A stretch of 64,000 nt of DNA from Tetrastigma voinierianum (taxonomy: Eukaryota > Streptophyta > Magnoliopsida > Vitales > Vitaceae). Within the stretch, counting starts at the first letter, position 1. Every line of letters starts with the position of its first letter. Under the pieces are notes generated by a model. That model saw nothing but the letters and a program-made list of their open reading frames with translations, made no database searches and was not told where the DNA came from. The stretch spans positions 124,001 to 188,000 of the forward strand of contig JAEQBH010002360.1 in the NCBI GenBank assembly GCA_016808115.1, in the 5' to 3' direction. The translations under genes were made by a program, and so were the position numbers. This document shows positions 56,880 to 64,000 of the stretch, one piece after another.

Positions 56880-58540
56880 CTTTTTCTTTCCCTCTCTTCT
56901 AACTCACCAGCTCCATAATTTTGCCTGACCATGCGATCTTTTGAGTTCTTCCTTGTGTCACTTGGGAAGGTATCTTTCCTCGACTTTGCGGGGTGCGGTA
57001 GCCTCTACTTGTGTCTCCGGGTTCTTGAAGGGGATGCATTGGTAGTGTTAAGAAAAATTTGAGAATTGGTAACCGTGCTTCGAATTACAAACTTTGTTCA
57101 TGGAGGTTAACTGGCTTTGTTATCCCCCGTAAAGCTGAAACATCTGTTCTCAGATGGGGCTCTCTCCTCACGACCACGATGTCGTTTACGTGCTCTGGCA
57201 GCTAACTGCTGCTTTGCTCTTTGGAACCTTGGTAGTGCTTAGATACCGCTGATGAGGTTGCAATCCTGCCATTTGGCCTTGAGAAGCCCCTCGCCCATGC
57301 GAGAAGTTCTCATGGTTTCACGAGTCTTTGGGTGATAATGTGCTGGAAAGGTTAAGTTGGGTTTTGAAATGGTAAGCTTTTGGCTCACCCAGATAATTAA
57401 CCTCTTGACATCATCTGATCCCAGCCCGGTTACTCTTTCGGCCTCCCCTTCATTAACTCCTTTCAATTGCTCCTATTTCATGAGCGGTGTGTGTCTTTCT
57501 TTCTTCGCTTGTCTAACACATGCATAATGGCATCGACTTGGCCTCCATGGCTGTCATCTTGCTCAAGCTCCATGATTCCTTTCCTCTGTTTGTTTCCTCT
57601 TGAAAGCTCGGAAGGAGTTTTCTGTGTCACATTAGCGGATCTTGATCGACTCTTTTGCCTCTTGACGCTTTTCGTTTGAATCTTACGGCGTAGGCTTATC
57701 GATCCCTTTTGATATATCATTGGCATGATATGCAATGTCCATACGAGTCTTGAGATCTATCCGATGCATTGGACATCTTCACGTGACAGTTTGAATCTTT
57801 CCCCGAGCTACATCTGAGGCTTTCATCTTTACCTCTTTGGAGCAGAATGATTCCCTCCTTCTTTGTGGTGAAATTTGGGGAAAGAATCCCCACCTAAGTA
57901 GGCCTCTCTTAATTCCTCCCAGTATCAACGGAACCATATAGTAAAGATTCATACCGTAGGCTGCGTATCTCTTAGAAACGGGAATAGATGCGGTTTTATG
58001 ACTTAGGTCTCCTGAATTCGACACGGTATTGGCCATCTGAGGAATCTTCCCGGTGCTCGTTTGGATCTTCGATGGGATGACCCGATGGCGATCTTCTTTG
58101 GACCGTTATGTCCGATCTGGCTTTAATTGAAATTATTAGCATGCGCAGAAATTTGTCACGATCGGTAGTATACTTCTGTATAATTGGTCTTGAAATCCTC
58201 CATTGTCGATTGGCTAGAGCCTTCTAGCTTTTTCTATATGTATTTCAACTTTGATTACGCCTTTCATACGCCATGGATTTGAGTTTTCTGCCTTCTTGGT
58301 CTTTCACCGACTTACGGCGTCCTTTATTTAAAATTGTCAGTACGAATGTCGGTCGATGTTACATTTCCTATGCATCGAAAGTTTTACGAAAGCAAAACAT
58401 ACTCCGAATTAATAGGATTAGTCAAATCATAAAATATATTCAATATAGGTTGTTGGGTCGTCGCTCTGAAGTCAACGCTTGGCTCTTGTTTTGTTCTTTT
58501 TCTTTTAAAATGTCCAAATTAGTATTTCCTTCTTTCATCA
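56880..58540 (-). pseudogene. gag: gag region (broken, weakly recognisable)
   Basis: Position between primer site and protease fits gag. Reverse frames 57478-57735 and 57239-57466 are basic and charged. A short segment near 56950-57010 (FPSDTRKNSKD-like) resembles the gag-protease junction of Athila. The frame 57779-58036 shows no domain I can name. Assignment is mostly positional. Confidence 0.45.
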
Positions 58541-58569
58541 GAATATTGATTTATTAAATTCTTTGATCC

Positions 58570-58585
58570 CAGCCGGCGCCACAAA
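58570..58585 (-). other. Primer binding site (Asp tRNA type)
   Basis: cccagccggcgccaca reads TGTGGCGCCGGCTGGG on the minus strand, a small change from TGGCGCCGTTGCCGGGGA. It stands just beyond the LTR end GCTAACA. Confidence 0.8.
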
Positions 58586-58587
58586 CT

Positions 58588-58770
58588 TGTTAGCAAGGCA
58601 AAACACACATGCTCTGAACGCCGAGCACTATTGCGAAGATACATTAACTAATCCCGGCGGCGGCGCGGTAAAACTTGAACGAGCGAATATCACATACGAA
58701 TTTATGTCAACATTGCGAAAGGACTGTGTCTAATCCGTGGCCAGCGCCGAAAAAACTTGTTGATCTTATC
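58588..58770 (-). repeat. Primer-site-like boxes inside the LTR end
   Basis: On the minus strand three boxes occur in series. Box 1 (about 58762-58735) reads AAGTTTTTTCGGCGCTGGCC then GGATTAG. Box 2 (about 58675-58645) reads AAGTTTTACCGCGCCGCCGCC then GGGATTAG. The third is the real primer site at 58585-58570 (AAGTTTGTGGCGCCGG then CTGGGAT). Spacing is about 90 bp. The 3' LTR keeps box 1 well (GCGCCGTTGCCGATTAG near 46145-46161) and box 2 in decayed form (about 46066-46085). Confidence 0.65.
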
Positions 58771-60239
58771 TTATATAAACCGCAATCTCTTAAATGCAAA
58801 TCATTTTCAAAGTTTGGTTTTGATGCGATATTCTGCCGAGTGCAATTAAACCGAGTAATAAATGGATTTAAGTCGGTCTCGATCCCACGAAGTCTGAATT
58901 TTAAATCAACTTCTGCGACTACTTTCGATTTCCATACTATTTGGACCCTGAGAAATGATAATAGGATCCGACATTAAGGTCTTTGGAAAATTAACGAACA
59001 AAGGAAAATAAATGAACCTCGACATCTTACAGAGAATGAGAATAAGAATAATGAATTTCTAATAAAAGCCGAATCTTGAATAGTTATCTTGAGAGGACAC
59101 ATCAATAAAAGCATTGATAGTGAGCTATGATTCTGTAGTTACTCTACTGATAAAATTTCTTGATTATCTCGAGTTTAATCACATCGAGGTGTTGTAGTGC
59201 ATTTGGATCTCTTACCTCACATTTCGTTATCTAATATCTGGCTTTGATTACCGAATCTGAGAATTGATAACTACTAACGAGGACTTCTAGTGGATATTTT
59301 TCTTTTGCGATACTTAATACCCATTTTGTGAATTTGTAAACCTTAGCTCCGATTATCGATCGACGGGGATATCTGACTTCGGATTTGCTCATCTCGAAAT
59401 TAGAATGAATCAACCTTTCATGATTGAGTCCTCGACTAACAAGGGATTGGCCTCACTATCGAGGTGAGGTGAACTCTTTGCTTGTTTGATAGATAACTCA
59501 TTGACTCGTTCTTGATTTCAAGTGAGAGAAGAAGAGGATTTATCTAAGTGAACTTACAAAGCTCGAAAGATCCCTAATAGCGAGTTAGTATACCTTGAAG
59601 AAATGTACATTACTCTCGGGAATGTATTCTTTGTATCCCTTCGAGGGAGGACCTCGCTGAAATCAGAGCAATGGCCTTGAAATCTTAACGGGTATAAGAA
59701 AGCGATATTCAGATCCCAGTGATAAACCCGAAAACCGGAAAGTAAATTCATTAAATGAAATTAGCAATTGCCCATAACTGACTACAGGGAAAGACAGAGA
59801 TTCGACTATCATGTTCACTTAATGGAAGTGGATTCCTCAATTCTTGAATTACGTCTGACATTCCTACGATCATAAGAATAAGCTGCGATTTGAAGCCCGA
59901 AACGTCAATTCAGAAATTTGTCGAACTTTGAACATTCAGTGTGAATTTGAAAATGTCAGTCTGCGTTCGACCGGCTCAAGCGATAACATCGGATCGAAAA
60001 ATACAGCGAAAAAGAAAAATAAAATAAAATAAAAATACGAGAACATAATACGCTCAGCGACGAAATAAAAAAGTAAAGAAGATAAAAAAGAAAAGAAAAT
60101 AAGAAAGTAGGCTTTGGCTATCGGACCTGCAAATCTGTGGCATGGCGCTTTCATGAGTTGGATATTGCGTATTTATAGGGTTCCTCAATTGTTTGTCTGA
60201 TGTAGCTTTCTTGTGGATTTTAGAGTATCGAGGCCCGAA

Positions 60240-61135
60240 TCCTTTGTTGATCGCGACCGGTTTCCTTGTCGTGACATCGTCGATGTCGCGACATCTTCGT
60301 CGCGATTACCGACACTCTATGTAGCCTTGATTTGGTCATTCTTGATGTCGCGACATCGCCATGCTAATCGACATCTTCTCCCGCGTCTTGGCGGGTTTCG
60401 ATTGTTCTCTCACGATGTCGCGGCGTCGATATCTTGTCAGCGACCTCATTTCGAGTCATCTGCGGTCTTCAAGCGATGTCGCCCGGATGTCAGCGACATG
60501 ATCTCTTGTCGCGACATCATGTTAAAACGTAGGCTTCAGCACAGTTGTTCATGTTATTACGCGACCCTCAATATCTTGTCGCGACATCTCTTTCTCTTTC
60601 TGCATCATTGATGCAGTCGTTCTGATGTCACGACTTGATCTCATGTCGCGACATCGACCGTTCTGGGGCTTTCAAGCGGATTTAGCCACGATGTCGCGAC
60701 TACCGATCTGTCGCGACATCAACGTCATTTGCGGTTTTTCAACGATAGCCGGTCGCCGCGACTTGGTGTTCGCCGTGACCTCACTTCATGAAACCACGCC
60801 CGCGGCGGTCGTTATCCAGCGACCGATCTCGTATCCGCGGCATCCGACTATAACTTGCGATCTTCTCTTGATGGTTTTGATGCCATTGACTTGACCTCTT
60901 GTCGTGACATCATCGATGTCGCGACATCCATCCGCGTCGCGACATCAACTTAGTTCACGGGGCTTTCGGTAGGTTGCTCGCGATCCGCGACTTAGCTCTC
61001 ACGTCGCGGCGTCATTTCATTTCCTTGCGGCTTTCGAAGCGGTCTCGAAGTCGTGACCTCGATATTTTGTTATGCATCGCGACTGAATCAGATTTCCTTC
61101 AATTTCACGTCTTCGCGACCTCGCCTTGGTATGTA
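60240..61135. repeat. TCGCGA palindrome array in U3 (5' LTR)
   Basis: Contains three perfect 14-bp palindromes GATGTCGCGACATC at 60282-60295, 60344-60357 and 60915-60928, and many decayed copies (gtcgtgacatc, gtcagcgacatg). Same place and order as in the 3' LTR. Confidence 0.9.
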
Positions 61136-61344
61136 ACCCCCAGCTTTGCATCAATGACTCGGCGATTCTTTTCATTTACGCTACGCCATTCATTTTCCTC
61201 CACTTATTCTTTATATTTTTCTACTTTCTTTCTCTTCGCTAATAAAAATTTGGTGAGTTTCTTTCTATTCTGTATATTAATTATTCATTTCTAGATGTCG
61301 AACAGAAAAATGGACTAAAAATAGATAAACTTTTAAGCTCATCA

Positions 61345-62090
61345 CCGTGATCGTGCTATCACGGTATCCCAGCAACAAAAATTCCCCTGATCCGGTCCCG
61401 AGTTTTAGGACCGATCGCTCAACAGTTTAGGCCTCAGGCAAAACATCCACAAAACACTTAGACAAAGTGTAACTTCAAGTAGGATGAAACACACCTCTCG
61501 AGTTTGTCGGCTCCTCAAAACGAGCCCCCATAGGCCTCTTTGCATTAGCGACTTTGTGCCTCAAAAAGAATTTAAACCAGTCGGATCACGAAAACCTAGA
61601 GAGAAGTCACACACTCTCTCTCACAAAGCAAACCTAAAAGCCCCTTTGTAATCCCTTGTTTTTCCTTTCACGTTTTGTTCTTTTACTTAAGGTAGGAGTG
61701 ACACTATTCGTCTTATTATCATTTAATCAAATTGATAATGCGATCATGTCTCGCTCTTTGATTTTTTGACATTTATTATTTCATAAATTAAATTTATCAT
61801 TTCTCTACTCCATGCAACTCATGTCACATGATTAAATGTTATAAGTGACTTTCGTCACATCATATGATTTTACGGCTTGACCTTCGATGAAAAATGTCTG
61901 ATGATTGTCTCGAAATTCGACGAAATTGAAGTGTTATACTAGATTTCATGAGGCGATCGGCCCGGAAATCCGTTCGTCATGCGATATTTAGAAAAATTTT
62001 GGATTTTACGAAGTACGATTTTGCCCTTTTTCTAGAAATTGGAATTTTCTCACGGTCTTCTGGTCTCTTGTGCCCTCATAGTAAACACAG
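61345..62090 (-). repeat. Minus-strand chromovirus 3' LTR, proximal part
   Basis: It follows the end of pol and resembles the start region of the chromovirus LTR at 2121: on the minus strand TTTCTAGAAAAAGGGCAAAA then GATTTCCGGGCCGAT and CATGAAATCTAGT. A hairpin CCGTGAT-CGTGCT-ATCACGG (61345-61364) stands exactly at the Athila-like insertion. The start near 62090 is approximate; no clear polypurine tract was found. Confidence 0.6.
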
Positions 62091-62290
62091 CTCCCAGTAA
62101 GATTTCTCCATGCCATGGTGTTTTTAGAGCACTTTCACTAACGGTACTTGTTTATTCCACAACTACTTCACTTCACGAGCCAGAATAGCCTTTGGCTCTT
62201 CATCATACAAGAAATCTTGTTGCAATTATACTTCTTGTAGTGGCAAGATATGCGATTCCATTTGAATGGTATTTCCAGCATGGACACATG
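62091..62290 (-). pseudogene. Chromodomain and end of pol (broken)
   Basis: On the minus strand, VFHVSMLEIPF or its shifted form is followed by LQEVQLQQDFLYDEEPKAIL, then AREVK, LWNKQVPLVKVL and HHGMEKSYWE near 62110-62230. These match the chromodomain of plant chromoviruses, which reads PLVKVLW..H...EATWE at this point. It would guide integration into heterochromatin. Confidence 0.78.
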
Positions 62291-63300
62291 GAACACATCC
62301 CATGAAACTTAGCTAACTACAGAGAGGTGCCAGCCAAATGGCGCCGTTGGTCGATTCTCTAAAATCTCATATGGGCCAATGAATCTTGGACTCAGCTTCC
62401 CTCTCTTTCCAAATCTAAGTATCTTCCTCCAAGGTGATACTTTCAAGAATACTTTTTCACTGACTTCATATACAATATCTTTTCTTTTCAAATTAGCATA
62501 AGACTTCTATCGGTCACTTGCAGCTTTTAACCTTTACTAAATAACCCGAACTTTATCCTCTATATCTTTCACTATGTCTGGGCCAATCACTTTATGCTCA
62601 TTCATCTTCATCGACATGCGGGACCCTACGTCTTGACCGTATAAGGCTTCATGCGTGTATGTAACCTTGCACGATAACTATTGTTGTGTGGAATTCCATA
62701 ATGGAATATACTGACCGACTTCGAAATTCCATTACACATCCCCGAAGCATATCTTTGAGCACTTGAATCAACCTCTCGGACTGTCCATTTGTTTACGGGT
62801 GGAATGATGTCACAGTCATGCAGAGTTCCTAAGGCTAACGCCAATCGCCAGAACCTCGATGTAAATCGTGGATCTCTGTCGAAGCCAACCCGATGAAATG
62901 ACGGCACACCCGTTCGATCACACGATCATCCACATATAGCTCAGCTAGTTGATCCATAGAATAGTCAATCCTGAATGGTACAAAAATGGGCCAACTTCAT
63001 GAGCCTATCAACTATAACCCATACTAAATCATGCTTCATTTGCATGAGAGGAAGACCAGACACAAAATCCATAGCAATATTGCCCCCTTCCACTGTGGAA
63101 CCGAAATGGGGTTTAATAACCTAGACGGTACTTGATGTTCGAGCTTTCACTTTGTTGACTGTCAAACATTTTAGACACATACTCTGTCACATCTCTTTCC
63201 ATTCCTACTTCTGATAATATTGTTTCAAATTACGGGTACATCTTAATAACTTTTAGGATGCATGGGTGATATTGCCAGTATGGGAAGCCGTATAAGCGAC
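62291..63300 (-). pseudogene. INT: Chromovirus integrase (broken)
   Basis: Pieces on the minus strand: GMERDVTEYVSKM near 63180-63220 (zinc region, a Cys lost), MDFVSGLPLMQMKHDLVWVI near 63020-63080 with the first catalytic Asp, and the frame 62626-62907 with FDRDPRFTSRFWRLALALGT at residues 9-28 and then a degraded HPQTDGQSER block. The frame 62309-62491 holds VFLKVSPWRKILRFGKRGKL followed by SPRFIGPYEIL, the C-terminal SH3-like domain, intact for about 45 residues. Confidence 0.87.
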
Positions 63301-63483
63301 TTATTTTTCACTTCCTTATCATCACGGAACACATAATATGTTATTATAATACAACTTTATTTTCCTTTCTTGAGATTATTAGGTCTTAACCCCCTCTCTG
63401 ACCAACTATACCTTTTTCTGCAATTCAACACCATCCTTTTGGGCATCAACTATCATTTGCTTCAAAACAGGTTAAGCCTTTAA

Positions 63484-63813
63484 CTAAGCTAATAACACTC
63501 TATCTGGCGTTATTCTCCATCTACTGAACTGCAGTGCTAAAGCTAACATCGTCTTTCTACTTAAGGCATTTGCCACCACATTAGCTTTTCCTGGGTGGTA
63601 ATCTATGATGCAATCGTAATCTTTAAACAATTCTAGCCACCGACGTTGCCTCAAATTAAGCTCCTTATGTGTTAACAAATACTTGAGACTTGTATAATCT
63701 GTATAAATTATGCATTTTTCAGCATATAAGTAGTGTCGCCATATCTTCAAAGCGAATACTACCGCAACCAATTCCAAATCATGTATAGGATAATTTTGTT
63801 CATGGCTTGACAT
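63484..63813 (-). CDS. RH: Chromovirus RNase H, open frame with one catalytic change
   Basis: 110-codon reverse frame with NYPIHDLELVAVVFALKIW at residues 7-25, YLYAEKCIIYTDYTSLKYLL at 28-47, RQRRWLELFKDYDCIIDYHP at 55-74 and GKANVVANALSRK at 75-87. Glu14 and Asp39 are kept. At residue 82 the usual ADALSR reads ANALSR, so the last catalytic Asp is Asn. The internal Met is not a true start; the RT lies beyond 64000. Confidence 0.9.
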   Translation of the reverse strand: MSSHEQNYPIHDLELVAVVFALKIWRHYLYAEKCIIYTDYTSLKYLLTHKELNLRQRRWLELFKDYDCIIDYHPGKANVVANALSRKTMLALALQFSRWRITPDRVLLA

Positions 63814-64000
63814 GCGGATGCATATGCTTTTCTTTACCCTCTTTCATTAACAGAAGCCCATACCAATTCTTGAAGCATCACTATACGGGGTATACTCTTT
63901 ACCGGGGTAGTGTAGCCGATGCAGTGCTTATTCGCATTTCGGCTAACTCTTTCAGAAACTATTTGGACGTTTATACATCCCTCAAACTTTACTTCTTTTC
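63814..64000 (-). pseudogene. RT: Connection between RT and RNase H (cut by window edge)
   Basis: The minus strand reads pieces such as RVYPV(Y/S)DAS and LVWASVNERG. These resemble the CDAS start of RNase H and the preceding RT connection, heavily frameshifted. The catalytic RT is outside the window. Confidence 0.45.

Larger units (their letters stand above)
46006..61344 (-). mobile_element. Athila-like Ty3/gypsy element, minus strand
   Basis: 15,339 bp. Minus-strand order: 5' LTR 61344-58588, primer site 58585-58570, gag, protease, RT, RNase H, integrase, post-pol ORFs, polypurine tract 48776-48800, 3' LTR 48775-46006. LTRs start TGATGAGCTTAAAAG and end GCTAACA on the minus strand. The five bases outside (accag left, ccgtg right) do not match, so either the ends are imprecise or the site has changed. 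It sits within the 3' LTR of the minus-strand chromovirus, so it is younger than that element. Confidence 0.88.
58588..61344 (-). repeat. 5' LTR of the Athila-like element (2757 bp)
   Basis: Aligns with 46006-48775. TATA box (minus TATAAATA) at 60170-60177; A-rich tract at 60005-60110; U3 on the right with the palindrome array. Its primer-proximal end carries two further primer-site-like boxes (see separate entry). Confidence 0.9.

Noticed and set aside
46001..61349. Target duplication for the Athila-like element
   Set aside because: Flanks accag and ccgtg share only a short acc-like word when shifted; not good enough to claim.
1..64000. tRNA or rRNA genes, centromere satellite, telomere repeats, host exons
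   Set aside because: No cloverleaf, rDNA or telomere words, regular satellite ladder or multi-exon gene was seen by eye; a tRNA scan and protein search would settle it.

Overview
The window looks like intergenic heterochromatin from a large, repeat-rich flowering-plant genome. I find no host gene, rRNA or tRNA. Almost everything I recognise is LTR retrotransposon: Ty3/gypsy chromoviruses with chromodomains, Ty3/gypsy Athila/Tat-like elements with an Asp-type primer site and a long region after pol, and Ty1/copia. Coding regions are broken by stops and frameshifts nearly everywhere, so most coding entries are given as pseudogenes. The species cannot be told from the sequence.

Left nest (about 2.1-29.9 kb). 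A plus-strand chromovirus (LTR 2121-4273, initiator-Met primer site at 4279, gag-PR-RT-RH-INT-chromodomain to about 11.66 kb) carries two insertions. One is a solo LTR in the integrase (about 8435-10979). The other is an Athila/Tat-like element of 15,990 bp (12906-28895) in its 3' LTR, flanked by a perfect 5-bp target duplication GTGCA. That Athila/Tat-like element is itself split before its RT by a 4.3-kb solo LTR (17169-21444).

Middle (29.9-39.5 kb). A minus-strand copia element (integrase, GAG-pre-integrase, protease and gag at 29.95-31.5 kb; primer site at 37.84 kb; 5' LTR at 37.85-39.52 kb) is interrupted in gag by a deletion-derived Tat-like element (31526 to about 35590) that keeps a protease fragment and both LTRs but no RT, RNase H or integrase.

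Right nest (39.5-64 kb). A plus-strand copia pol is cut at 41972 by the LTR of a minus-strand gypsy element. That element is cut at 44820 by a second minus-strand chromovirus whose pol lies at 62.1-64 kb and continues past the window. The 3' LTR of this chromovirus is cut by a minus-strand Athila-like element (46006-61344) with two 2.76-kb LTRs. The LTRs of this last element and the solo LTR at 8.4-11.0 kb belong to one family.

The most interesting structure is regulatory. The U3 of the 2.76-kb LTR family is packed with the palindrome GATGTCGCGACATC and decayed copies of it. The same palindrome recurs inside the minus-strand element just upstream of its post-pol open frames, suggesting an internal promoter built from the LTR's own motif. 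Two other LTR families here have different GC-rich palindromes at the same place, upstream of their TATA boxes. The 3' end of the 2.76-kb LTR also holds extra primer-site-like boxes about 90 bp apart, which could record repeated primer-site capture. LTR and domain boundaries without TG..CA ends or a matching target duplication are approximate.
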